A stretch of DNA of 7,677 nucleotides from Desulfuromonadaceae bacterium (GCA_021107335.1 JAIOSZ010000324.1:1-7677); one strand, 5' to 3'. Shown: positions 1 to 6,712, counted from the first letter of the stretch. Numbers and translations: made by a program. The notes: a model not told the origin generated them from the letters alone.

Positions 1-1152
1 CCGTCGGTGGCCGCAAGAAGAGGGCCTGTTTCGCAAAGGGCCGCACCTGTAAAAGTTCAACCAGTGACCGTAGCTCCGCCTGCAACGTTGCCCTCTTTGC
101 CTTTAGTCGAAGTGCCCTCGGCCGCAGCGACTGTTGTTCGAGCGGAAACCCTGTCCGGTCCTCTGTATGGCCCGCTGGCTGTTTCCGGTCAGCCTCGCAG
201 TTTGGCTCTGCTGGCCGGCAGTGATATCAACGATCTGCAACTGGGCCTGCTCTACGATGACAAGCTGGTGCTCAATCGGCTGGGGGAATTCGGCCTGGAG
301 CCGATCACAGAATTCAGTCCGGAATTAGGAACCCAAAGGGGATTGCATCTCGATGCTGCCGATCTGAATTCCGATGGCAGCAGGGAGCTGGCGGTTTTGT
401 GGGTTGAAGACGTACAGGGAATTTATCAGGGCACCGATTCTAAACCCCATGCCTGGCTACTTGCTTCTGATTTGAAGCCGCTGTTAGCCGATCTGAGCGG
501 CTATCTCCGCCTGCACGATCAGCAGGCAGTGTTGCAGAGGCGCGGTCCTTACGCGCCCTTTAAGGGGCCGGTGTTGGGTCTCAGTCAGAAGGATGGAGCC
601 TGGTCTGTCGATGACCAGCCTATGGATTGGGGTGGGGCTATTTTTGCCAGTACTCCTTTCAATGAACGGTTGGCTCTTGGTTATGATGACCAGGGGCGCC
701 TGCAACTGGTGGGCAGAAAGCAGGGACAGCCACTTCCCGGGGGCCTGCTGCTGCACGATTTGGGTGGTTTTAGCGGTCCTCAACTGGCGGTTTCACTGGA
801 GAGTCCCCAGTACCGTTCCGGGTTTGCAAAAGAAGACCTGGTGCGGGAGACCTATCATGCCCTGCCTCCGCGTATGGCCATTGCGGCGGACGGATCAGCC
901 TATACGGTACGGCGAGGTCGTAGCGCCGGCTTGCCTCTGTTGGGCAAGCCTTCTGGCCAGGATCGGGTCGTGCGCGTGCTGCCGCGAGACAATCGCCTTT
1001 TGTTGGCCGAGCCTTTTGCCGGGGTTGACGCCTATATTCTCGATTTTGCTTTACTGGAACGACCGGGAAAGCAGCCTGCGGTCATTTTACTGCTTAACGA
1101 TCGAGAAGACGGTAAAGGTGCCGCCCATCTCTTGATTCAGGTGGACCGTTAG
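1..1152 (+). CDS. FG-GAP/VCBS-like repeat protein, C-terminal part (5' end outside window)
   Basis: The reading frame is open from the first base (Pro-Ser codons precede a GTG at position 7), so the start is probably upstream; no ribosome binding site can be judged. About 380 residues are visible. The first 45 are rich in Ala, Pro and Val and look like a flexible linker. A block near residues 115-131 (counted from the GTG) reads LDAADLNSDGSRELAVLWVE, which matches the Ca-binding DxNxDG loop plus beta strand of FG-GAP/VCBS beta-propeller repeats. The rest alternates short hydrophobic strands and turns, as expected for a propeller, but I see only one clear DxNxDG loop. The gene is convergent with the Tol-Pal locus. 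The precise function is unknown; related proteins are usually secreted or periplasmic. I am sure that it is coding, moderately sure of the repeat family, and cannot name a role. Confidence 0.75.
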   Translation, partial: PSVAARRGPVSQRAAPVKVQPVTVAPPATLPSLPLVEVPSAAATVVRAETLSGPLYGPLAVSGQPRSLALLAGSDINDLQLGLLYDDKLVLNRLGEFGLEPITEFSPELGTQRGLHLDAADLNSDGSRELAVLWVEDVQGIYQGTDSKPHAWLLASDLKPLLADLSGYLRLHDQQAVLQRRGPYAPFKGPVLGLSQKDGAWSVDDQPMDWGGAIFASTPFNERLALGYDDQGRLQLVGRKQGQPLPGGLLLHDLGGFSGPQLAVSLESPQYRSGFAKEDLVRETYHALPPRMAIAADGSAYTVRRGRSAGLPLLGKPSGQDRVVRVLPRDNRLLLAEPFAGVDAYILDFALLERPGKQPAVILLLNDREDGKGAAHLLIQVDR

Positions 1153-1178
1153 GTCTCTGGCTAAAAAACCAGAGGCCT
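1151..1178 (+). other. Hairpin overlapping the stop codon of the VCBS-like gene
   Basis: AGGTCTCTGG (1151-1160) pairs with CCAGAGGCCT (1169-1178): ten base pairs with one G-T wobble and an 8-nt A-rich loop. It starts inside the TAG stop (1150-1152). It has no T-run directly after it on either strand, so it is not a typical intrinsic terminator. It may act as an mRNA 3'-end stabiliser or a weak terminator. Confidence 0.5.
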
Positions 1179-1310
1179 GAGATGATGGAACTCACTTTTG
1201 ACTGGATTTTTTTTCCGGTGGGTTTATTGTTGATAGATCGATATTATTAATGCAATAGAGGCCGGTGAGTAGATCAACATCTAAGGAACTTTTGCAAAAA
1301 GGAGCCTGGA

Positions 1311-1415
1311 ATGTCGGATATCATGGAAACTATCGCCTGCAGCAACGGGGTGATACATATTGTGGATAATGTTTTTGTTCCGGCTCATTCTGGTTGGTAC
1401 GAAACCACCGCTTAA
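1311..1415 (+). CDS. Short ORF resembling the C-terminal end of a fasciclin (FAS1) domain; possible gene remnant
   Basis: This is a 34-codon ORF (ATG to TAA) preceded by a good Shine-Dalgarno (AAAAAGGAG, 1296-1304) six bases from the ATG. Residues 9-24 read ACSNGVIHIVDNVFVP, which closely resembles the conserved last segment of FAS1 domains (pattern xxNGVIHVIDxVLLP, the so-called H2 box). A complete FAS1 domain needs about 110 further residues upstream, and these are absent. The frame stays open back only to a TAA at 1248-1250 and encodes nothing FAS1-like before the ATG. It is followed after 30 bases by a strong terminator. It could be the last fragment of a decayed or truncated fasciclin gene, or a small peptide gene whose similarity is by chance. 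The family resemblance is from memory of the motif and expression is not shown. Confidence 0.45.
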   Translation: MSDIMETIACSNGVIHIVDNVFVPAHSGWYETTA

Positions 1416-1445
1416 TTATTGGTAGGCAACGAAGCATTGAGAACG

Positions 1446-1475
1446 AAAAAGGGCGGTCAAGTGACCGCCCTTTTT
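1446..1475. terminator. Bidirectional intrinsic terminator between the convergent units
   Basis: GGGCGGTC (1451-1458) and GACCGCCC (1463-1470) form a perfect 8-bp GC-rich stem with a 4-nt loop. It is flanked by five A on the left and five T on the right, so it gives a U-tract in both directions. It ends the short plus-strand ORF and, 43 bases after its stop, cpoB on the minus strand. A further 9-bp inverted repeat (1421-1429 and 1491-1499) encloses it. Confidence 0.93.
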
Positions 1476-1518
1476 GTGTCTGAAATTTGATTGCCTACCT
1501 TGAGCAGAAACTCGGCTC

Positions 1519-2307
1519 TTATGACATTGAAGCAAGACGCCTCTTGGCCTCTTTGGCTTCAGCCGAAAGGGGGAAGGTGTCGATCAGGTTGTTAAAGATG
1601 GCTTTGGCGCTCTGGTTGTCTCCCAGGGTCTGAAAGGTGATGCCCTGTTTCAGCTGGGCCGCCGCGGCCTTGGGGTGGTCGCTGTGTTTGTCGATAACAT
1701 CCTGAAATTGCAGGATAGCGTTTTCATATTTCTCTTCGCCGTAATAGGCTTCGCCGACCCAATAGCTGGCATTGACGCTCAAGGAGTGCTGCGGGTGCTG
1801 TTGTAAAAAACGCTGCAACAGGTCACGTCCGTCGGCATAGCGCTCATCGGTGCGAATCATGGTTACGGCGCGGCGGTAGAGATCTTCGGGGGATTCGGCA
1901 ACCGGGGCTTGGGTGGCCTGCGGTTTGGCGGTCGGCTTGGCCAGCTGGTCTTCGATAGCAGAAATCTTGAGGCCTAGATCGTCTCGAACCAAGGAGAGCT
2001 CGTCGCGCAATTCGTTGTCGGCTTGGGAAAGATCGGCCAGTCGGCCATTAAAGGCCTGTTGTTCAAGACGCAAGGCGTCGAGGCTGGCCTGCAATGCGGC
2101 CTGGCGGCGGCTGAGGGCTTCAAGGCGGTTGGTGGTTTCGTCGCCGCGCTGGTTCTGCTGGCTGGCCGTGGCCCGCTCCGATGCTGCCAGTCGCCGCTTC
2201 ATCTCTTCCAGGTCTCGCTCCATGGTCAGCTGGCGTTGGGTGGGAATGCAGCCGGCCAACAGCGCGACCAATGCCAGTATCGGCAACAGTCTTTTCCAAA
2301 TGATCAC
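1519..2307 (-). CDS. cpoB: Tol-Pal system protein CpoB (YbgF), lipoprotein form with TPR repeats
   Basis: The protein has 262 residues from the GTG at 2307. In E. coli, CpoB binds TolA and coordinates outer-membrane constriction with peptidoglycan synthesis by PBP1B. Here the N-terminus is a lipoprotein signal with lipobox LLAGC (lipidated Cys20), whereas E. coli CpoB is soluble. Residues about 28-123 are charged, heptad-like coiled coil (trimerisation region). A Pro/Ala linker follows at about 124-138, then TPR-type repeats from about 140 to the end, including ASYWVGEAYYGEEKYENAIL and the closing ALxxxFPxSxxAxxAxxRL-like segment typical of the family. The GTG start is chosen because AGGAGA (2315-2320) lies eight bases upstream and because it begins the signal peptide directly. 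A longer frame to 2346 would run into the repeat element. The gene is last in the locus, separated from pal by a terminator and a repeat. Confidence 0.93.
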   Translation of the reverse strand: MIIWKRLLPILALVALLAGCIPTQRQLTMERDLEEMKRRLAASERATASQQNQRGDETTNRLEALSRRQAALQASLDALRLEQQAFNGRLADLSQADNELRDELSLVRDDLGLKISAIEDQLAKPTAKPQATQAPVAESPEDLYRRAVTMIRTDERYADGRDLLQRFLQQHPQHSLSVNASYWVGEAYYGEEKYENAILQFQDVIDKHSDHPKAAAAQLKQGITFQTLGDNQSAKAIFNNLIDTFPLSAEAKEAKRRLASMS

Positions 2308-2313
2308 GGTTAC

Positions 2314-2322
2314 TTCTCCTTC
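2314..2322 (-). promoter_or_regulatory. Ribosome binding site that fixes the GTG start of cpoB
   Basis: On the minus strand GAAGGAGAA lies just upstream of GTG (2307-2305), about eight bases from the GGAG core. No such site precedes the ATG at 2346, so the longer reading that extends into the repeat is unlikely. Confidence 0.8.
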
Positions 2323-2332
2323 AATAAAAAAG

Positions 2333-2477
2333 TGATGGCGTCGCAAAAAGTCCGACCTACCGCGTTACGGTGTTTTTTCAGGACCTCGACATACCTGATG
2401 TATGCCTTCGCCCCAGAAAAACCACCAAGCCTTGTAGGACGAAAATTTTGCTTAGCCATCCTACGAGTTTTTGCGAA
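2333..2477 (+). repeat. Dispersed intergenic repeat, copy A (pal-cpoB gap)
   Basis: This 145-bp segment matches copy B at 3213-3357 with no gap and 19 mismatches by hand count (about 87% identity). It begins TGATGGCGTCGCAAAAAGTC and ends TTGCGAA. The ends are imperfect inverted repeats: TCGCAAAAAGTC at the left, TCGCAAAAACTC reading in from the right. Inside are small hairpins: CATAC/GTATG (2390-2404) and GTAGGA/TCCTAC (2434-2439 with 2459-2464), the second enclosing an AAAATTTT palindrome. Possible flanking direct repeats TAAAAAA lie at 2325-2331 and 2483-2489, but they are low complexity. It occupies nearly all of the space between the pal terminator and the cpoB ribosome binding site. It contains no protein gene that I accept. 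Confidence 0.9.
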
Positions 2478-2482
2478 AACAT

Positions 2483-2521
2483 TAAAAAAATCGGCCGCAG
2501 GCAATTCGCCTTGCGGCCGAT
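2483..2521 (-). terminator. Intrinsic terminator of pal
   Basis: On the minus strand ATCGGCCGCA and TGCGGCCGAT form a ten-base-pair stem extended by GGC/GCC after a one-base bulge, with a 5-nt loop. A run of seven T (2490-2484) follows at once. It starts 15 bases after the pal stop codon, so most pal transcripts should end before repeat copy A and cpoB. Confidence 0.93.
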
Positions 2522-2535
2522 GTCAGGCAGGCCAC

Positions 2536-3108
2536 TCAGCGTTCGGCTTTAAACTCGGCACGGCGGTTGAGGGCATAGGCTTCTTCGCTGCTGGTCGGGT
2601 CGAGAGGCAGTTCCTCGCCGTAGGAGATGACCGAAAGGAGCTGCGGATCGGTGCCCAGGGAGACCAGGAAGTTCTTGGCTGCCAGGGCCCGGCGTTGGCC
2701 TAGGGCCAGGTTGTATTCATCGGAGCCCCGCTCGTCGCAATAGCCTTCAATGCGGATCTTCAGCTCGGGGTTGGCTTGCATGTAGGCCGCGTTGCTAACC
2801 AGCAGGTCCTGAGCTTCGGCACTCAGGGTGTACTGGTCAAATTCGAAAGAGATATTTTGCAGAGCCGAAACCGCGGCGGTGGTCACGCCATATTCTGAAG
2901 CGCTCTCTTCGATGGCGGTTTCGCTAAGGGCCATTTCATCCAGGCCCTCGGTCTGTATCATGTCCTGGCCCATGTCTTCGCTGACGATGGTCTCTGGTAT
3001 TGCGGTTGTTGTAGCTGCCGGTTTTTTGGCACAGCCAGAGGCAAGCAGGAGTGTGGCGGCGAGCAGCAGGGCCAATTGCAACAGGGCTTTCTTAGAAAAA
3101 GATTTCAT
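2536..3108 (-). CDS. pal: Peptidoglycan-associated lipoprotein Pal
   Basis: The protein has 190 residues. Pal is anchored in the outer membrane by its lipidated N-terminus and binds peptidoglycan through an OmpA-like domain; TolB and TolA control its placement. A signal peptide with lipobox LASGC gives lipid-modified Cys26. An acidic, Thr/Glu-rich linker follows (about 30-80). The OmpA-like domain (about 84-190) begins with ISFEFDQYTLS, contains the hallmark EGYCDERGSDEYNLALGQRR (121-140), and ends with ISYGEELP...NRRAEF. The DERG aspartate and the NRR arginine are the expected wall-binding residues. The family's common GHxDERG reads GYCDERG here. The start at 3108 is chosen for AAAGGAG nine bases upstream and for the signal peptide; the frame continues to 3165 without such support. 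pal has its own promoter and terminator and is bracketed by the two repeat copies. Confidence 0.97.
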   Translation of the reverse strand: MKSFSKKALLQLALLLAATLLLASGCAKKPAATTTAIPETIVSEDMGQDMIQTEGLDEMALSETAIEESASEYGVTTAAVSALQNISFEFDQYTLSAEAQDLLVSNAAYMQANPELKIRIEGYCDERGSDEYNLALGQRRALAAKNFLVSLGTDPQLLSVISYGEELPLDPTSSEEAYALNRRAEFKAER

Positions 3109-3180
3109 TTTGATCCGCTCCTTTATGATTTGAATGTTGGCGTCAGGAATGACCTCGGTTGGCATCCTTTAAACGGCTTC

Positions 3181-3208
3181 ATTATACAGGAACAAACTTT
3201 AAAGACAA
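3181..3208 (-). promoter_or_regulatory. Sigma70-type promoter of pal
   Basis: On the minus strand TTGTCT (3208-3203) and a perfect TATAAT (3186-3181) are separated by 16 bases. Transcription would start near 3174, about 65 bases before the pal ATG. The -35 box lies directly against the edge of repeat copy B and within a small inverted repeat (AAAGA/TCTTT, 3201-3213). No RNA evidence is available, but the -10 is consensus and the position fits. Confidence 0.75.
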
Positions 3209-3212
3209 TCTT

Positions 3213-3357
3213 TGATGGCGTCGCAAAAAGTCCGCCCTACGGCGTTATGGCCTTTTTACAGGACCTCGACATGCTGGATGTATGCCTTCGTCCCAGAAAA
3301 AACACCATGCCGTGCAGGACGAAATTTTAGCTTAGCCATCCTATGTGTTATTGCGAA
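3213..3357 (+). repeat. Dispersed intergenic repeat, copy B (tolB-pal gap)
   Basis: This is the second copy of the 145-bp repeat, in the same orientation as copy A and offset by exactly 880 bp. Its right end lies 11 bases from the tolB stop codon, its left end against the pal -35 box. The terminal inverted repeat is weaker than in copy A (TCGCAAAAA against TCGCAATAA). The inner GTAGGA stem is partly lost, while CATGC/GTATG still pairs with a wobble. ATCTTT is present on both sides (3208-3213 and 3365-3370) and could be a target-site duplication; the right one overlaps the tolB stop. It contains no protein gene that I accept. Confidence 0.9.
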
Positions 3358-3368
3358 TGCACCTATCT

Positions 3369-4655
3369 TTACCAGCGTCCCGACCAGGCCGGATGGTTGC
3401 AGTCGCCACCAGCCGGTGAAATACGAGTCACTCCACTGCCATCGGCGCGCATGATGTAAATAGCCTTGGCTCCGCTCTGGTCCGACGAATAGACGATGAA
3501 GCGGCCATCAGGACTCCAGCGTGGATGCTCATTGTTGCCTGGCCCAAAGGTCAGGCGGCGCTCATCGCTACCATCCACGGCGACGGTAAAAACATCAAAG
3601 CGCCCCTGCTCCAAACGGCTGAAAGCGATACGGTCCCCTTTAGGACTCCAGGCCGGAGTGGCGTTGTATTTGCCGGCAGTGGGAAGTCGCTTAACTTGCT
3701 TGGTAAAGATGTCGAAGATGAAGATCTGCGGATTGCCTTGGCGGTCGGAGACAAAGGCTAGTTTGTCACCTGCCGGGCTCCAGCTTGGATCGACATCGAT
3801 ACTCCAATGCTTGGTGACCTGCCGATGGTGACTGCCGTCGGTGCCGAGCAGGTGCAGGTCCGAGTTCCCTTCTTTCGATAGGGTTAAAGCAATTTCCCGG
3901 CCATCGGGCCGAAAGCGACCGGCGATATTGAGGCCTTGGCGAGCGGAAACGCGGGCTTCCTGGCCCGAATAGATCGCTTTGCGATACAGATCGGGATTAC
4001 CAGCTCGGTAAGAGGTGAACAGCAGCTCTTTGCTGGTCGGGGAAAAGTCGGGGTTGAGTACAATGGAGCGGTGGTTGGTAAGGCGCACGCCATTGCGCCC
4101 ATCGACATCTATAAGGTAGAGCTCTTTATGGCCGCTGGTATTGCTGATATAGGCGATGCGACTGTTGAAGGGGCCTTCTTCTCCGGTCAGGCTTTTTAAA
4201 ATTTGATCTGCAAAGCGATGGGCCATGCGCCGGACATCGCTTTGAGCGCCGATATAGCGCCGTCCGGTTAATAGTCGCCGGTGGGCGACATCGAACAGGC
4301 GGACTTCGACCACCAGCTTGCCCTTTTCCAGGCGGCAGACGCCTTTAATCACCCCCTCGGCCCCGAGCAGTTGCCACTGGCCGAAATCAACCTTGCTGCT
4401 GTTGAGACCGATTCGGCGTGCATCGGACAGAAAGGAGTTGGGCTCCACAAGGCTGAACAGCCCGGATAGTAGTAAGTCATCGTTCAGAGTCTGGTCAAAG
4501 TCATTGACGATTTGCGCCGGAACCATGCCCTGGGCTAGCAGCTTGGTCGAGGCCAGGGGAATGGTCTGTTGACCGGGGGCGCTAATCTCAATATCGGCCG
4601 CCGCCGGTGCGGTAAACAACAGAAAAACCAGGCTGAGCAGGGCTAAAAGGCGCAT
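3369..4655 (-). CDS. tolB: Tol-Pal system beta-propeller protein TolB
   Basis: The protein has 428 residues, a normal length for TolB. It is a periplasmic protein that binds Pal and, through its N-terminus, TolA, and so governs Pal mobility. A signal peptide (residues 1-20) ends in APAAA, with predicted cleavage before Asp21. The TolB N-terminal domain follows (about 21-150), containing the typical phrases LLLSGLFSLVEP and DFGQWQLLGAEGVIKG. From about 163 to the end come propeller blades of the PD40 type, visible as repeated WSPxGxxIAFxSxxxGxxxIYxxxxDG motifs: DFSPTSKELLFTS, FRPDGREIALTLS, SWSPAGDKLAFVS, AWSPKGDRIAFSR, RWSPDGRFIVYSS. The start lies four bases after the tolA stop with only a weak ribosome binding site, so translation is probably coupled to tolA. 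Repeat copy B follows the stop directly. Confidence 0.98.
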   Translation of the reverse strand: MRLLALLSLVFLLFTAPAAADIEISAPGQQTIPLASTKLLAQGMVPAQIVNDFDQTLNDDLLLSGLFSLVEPNSFLSDARRIGLNSSKVDFGQWQLLGAEGVIKGVCRLEKGKLVVEVRLFDVAHRRLLTGRRYIGAQSDVRRMAHRFADQILKSLTGEEGPFNSRIAYISNTSGHKELYLIDVDGRNGVRLTNHRSIVLNPDFSPTSKELLFTSYRAGNPDLYRKAIYSGQEARVSARQGLNIAGRFRPDGREIALTLSKEGNSDLHLLGTDGSHHRQVTKHWSIDVDPSWSPAGDKLAFVSDRQGNPQIFIFDIFTKQVKRLPTAGKYNATPAWSPKGDRIAFSRLEQGRFDVFTVAVDGSDERRLTFGPGNNEHPRWSPDGRFIVYSSDQSGAKAIYIMRADGSGVTRISPAGGDCNHPAWSGRW

Positions 4656-4659
4656 CGGT

Positions 4660-5550
4660 TCAATCCATTAGGTCTTTAAGGTTGAAGGTAACGGTCACTT
4701 GCAGTTGCCGGCCCGGGTTGAACTCTAGTTGCCGGCTCTTGAGGATGGCCCGGGTGACCGAGTCGTCGAAGGTACTGTCACCGGAGGTTTTAATGAACTC
4801 TTTTCCGGTGAGAACTCCAGCGGAGTTGTAGGTTATGCGCACGCGGCATTCCAGGTCGCGGCGCACGACCTGATACTTGGACAGGCTCCAGTTCTTGGTT
4901 AGCCTTGCTTGCAACCAGCGTTCCTGACTGACCCCGGCCTGATCTCCGGTTCCATCGGGCATGCCCAGGGGGGCGTTGGAACCACCACCGGCCACCGTAC
5001 CGGTCCGGCTGTCGCTGCTGGCCAAAGCGGCAAGTTTCTCTTTGAGGGCTGCCCTCTTCTGGTTACGACGCATCCTGTCCACGGCGCTCATGGCTGTTTG
5101 ATAGTTTGTGTCGTTATTAGCGGACGCTTGGCTGGAGGTGGCGGCAGTTTTGGCGGCGGGCTGGGTCTTGCTGACGGCTTTGGCAGTAGTCTTTTTTACC
5201 GTTTTGGTTGTTGGGCGGCTTGGTTGGATAGTTTTTTTTGCTGGCGTTGGCGGAGCGGCCCTCTTAACGGTTGGCGGTCTCTTTTTAATGGGTGCCGGGG
5301 TACTTTTCTTAACGGCCTTGGGAGCGCCGCTCTGGCCATCGGGACGACCGGCACGGGGGTTGGCCACCGGCAGCTGGGTGAGGTCGACGTAATAGACCGG
5401 GCGCTTGGGTGGTGAGTTGTGATGGCTGAAGCTGCCGGAGAAAACCAGCACCAGGACCAGGTGTAAAATTAGCGACAGCAGAACTATCCGGCCGATTTTT
5501 GGATCGGAGTGAAAGTCTGCGCCCCTGCGTTGGAAGTGGTTGTCAGCCAT
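4660..5550 (-). CDS. tolA: TolA / TonB-family energy transducer of the Tol-Pal system
   Basis: The protein has 296 residues. It is anchored in the inner membrane, couples the TolQR proton motor to TolB/Pal and reaches across the periplasm. A short cytoplasmic N-terminus is followed by one membrane segment (about 21-38). This helix carries Ser26 and His30 in a SLILH arrangement, matching the SxxxH motif of E. coli TolA (Ser18/His22) that contacts TolQR. Residues about 47-140 form a Pro-, Lys-, Ala- and Thr-rich linker, much shorter than the E. coli helix. A charged helix lies at 150-178, and a TonB/TolA-type C-terminal domain at about 205-296 includes LTKNW, RVRITYNSAGVLTGKEFIK and DDSVTRAILKS. 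Databases may label it TonB; position and the SxxxH helix favour TolA. It starts 15 bases after tolR. Confidence 0.93.
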   Translation of the reverse strand: MADNHFQRRGADFHSDPKIGRIVLLSLILHLVLVLVFSGSFSHHNSPPKRPVYYVDLTQLPVANPRAGRPDGQSGAPKAVKKSTPAPIKKRPPTVKRAAPPTPAKKTIQPSRPTTKTVKKTTAKAVSKTQPAAKTAATSSQASANNDTNYQTAMSAVDRMRRNQKRAALKEKLAALASSDSRTGTVAGGGSNAPLGMPDGTGDQAGVSQERWLQARLTKNWSLSKYQVVRRDLECRVRITYNSAGVLTGKEFIKTSGDSTFDDSVTRAILKSRQLEFNPGRQLQVTVTFNLKDLMD

Positions 5551-5565
5551 GGTTATTCTGCAAAG

Positions 5566-6000
<435 letters not shown>

Positions 6001-6672
6001 CTATCCCCTCCGCAGCATGCGTTCTACGATGTTGAGGAATTCCTGGCTGAAACTATCCATCTCGCCGGTCAGCAGGTTGACTTTGTTGACGAAGTGGTTG
6101 TAGCCAACCACCGCTGGAATTGCAGCAACCAGGCCGATGGCGGTAGCGATTAGTGCCTCGGAGATACCGGGAGCGACCACTGCCAGCGAGGCGCTACCGG
6201 TCTGGCCGATGCCCTGAAAGGAATCCATGATACCCCAGACAGTGCCGAACAGGCCGATGAAGGGGGCGGTGGAACCGGTGGTGGCGAGAAACGTCAGAAA
6301 CTTTTCCAGGCGCTGACGCTCCAAGGTGGTGGCTCGGCGCAGGGCGCGGGCGACATTTTCGCTCTGTCCCATGTCGGTGGTAAACAGGCTTTCCTCGTCG
6401 ACATTACGGTCGCCCTGATTGCGTAGAAGTTCCTGGTATCCCTCGCGAAACAAAACGGTCAGCGGCGAATTCTGGTAGTTTTTCAGCCCCTGACTGATGG
6501 TGTCGAAGCGCTTCTTTGCCCAGAAAAAGTTTTGAAATTGAGCGGAATCGCGGGTGGCACGATGGATAACCCGAAACTTGTAGAAAATGATGGCCCAGGA
6601 GACCACAGAAAAGTAGGCCAGTATCAATATGACCAGCTTGACCACCGGTCCGGCGTCGAGAATCAAATCCAA
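6001..6672 (-). CDS. tolQ: TolQ, MotA/TolQ/ExbB-family proton channel subunit
   Basis: The protein has 223 residues from the TTG at 6672. It is the inner-membrane stator of the Tol motor. Three membrane helices are visible: about 11-32, 126-148 and 162-190. The conserved core reads LATTGSTAPFIGLFGTVWGIM (helix 2) and GISEALIATAIGLVAAIPAV (helix 3). Thr144 and Thr177 match the functional E. coli residues Thr145 and Thr178, which also supports this start. There is no ATG at the N-terminus. The TTG at 6672 has AAAGGAG eight bases upstream and yields DLILDAGPVVKLVILIL, the usual TolQ beginning. A second TTG at 6732 lies within the promoter and is rejected. It is the first gene of the tolQRAB unit. 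Confidence 0.95.
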   Translation of the reverse strand: MDLILDAGPVVKLVILILAYFSVVSWAIIFYKFRVIHRATRDSAQFQNFFWAKKRFDTISQGLKNYQNSPLTVLFREGYQELLRNQGDRNVDEESLFTTDMGQSENVARALRRATTLERQRLEKFLTFLATTGSTAPFIGLFGTVWGIMDSFQGIGQTGSASLAVVAPGISEALIATAIGLVAAIPAVVGYNHFVNKVNLLTGEMDSFSQEFLNIVERMLRRG

Positions 6673-6680
6673 AGTGTTTG

Positions 6681-6687
6681 CTCCTTT
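6681..6687 (-). promoter_or_regulatory. Ribosome binding site that fixes the TTG start of tolQ
   Basis: On the minus strand AAAGGAG sits about eight bases before TTG (6672-6670). It lies downstream of the alternative TTG at 6732 and would be pointless if that were the start. Confidence 0.78.
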
Positions 6688-6712
6688 GATGGATGGGGTT
6701 GAATCGGTAACG

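Noticed and set aside
593..1135. 180-codon plus-strand ORF in another frame of the VCBS-like gene
   Set aside because: Its composition is rich in Trp and Cys, with no domain or start signal; the overlapping frame has ordinary protein composition and an FG-GAP-like motif.
1198..1228. Possible promoter TTGACT with TTTATT upstream of the FAS1-like ORF
   Set aside because: The spacer would be 19 bases and the -10 match is poor; not enough to list as a promoter.
2310..2504. Minus-strand ORF of 64 codons and the plus-strand frames covering repeat copies A and B (about 2333-2550 and 3212-3450)
   Set aside because: They are translations of the repeat and of pal or tolB in other frames; differences between copies are almost all amino-acid changing and no ribosome binding sites precede them.
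2333..3357. Repeats considered as a CRISPR array or REP cluster
   Set aside because: There are only two long copies 880 bp apart with a gene between, no short regular units or spacers, and no cas genes.
4909..5415. Long plus-strand ORFs opposite tolA and tolR (4909-5415, 5108-5392, 5767-6153)
   Set aside because: They are antisense shadows of strongly supported genes; the Gly/Val-rich composition comes from the Lys/Pro/Ala-rich TolA linker.
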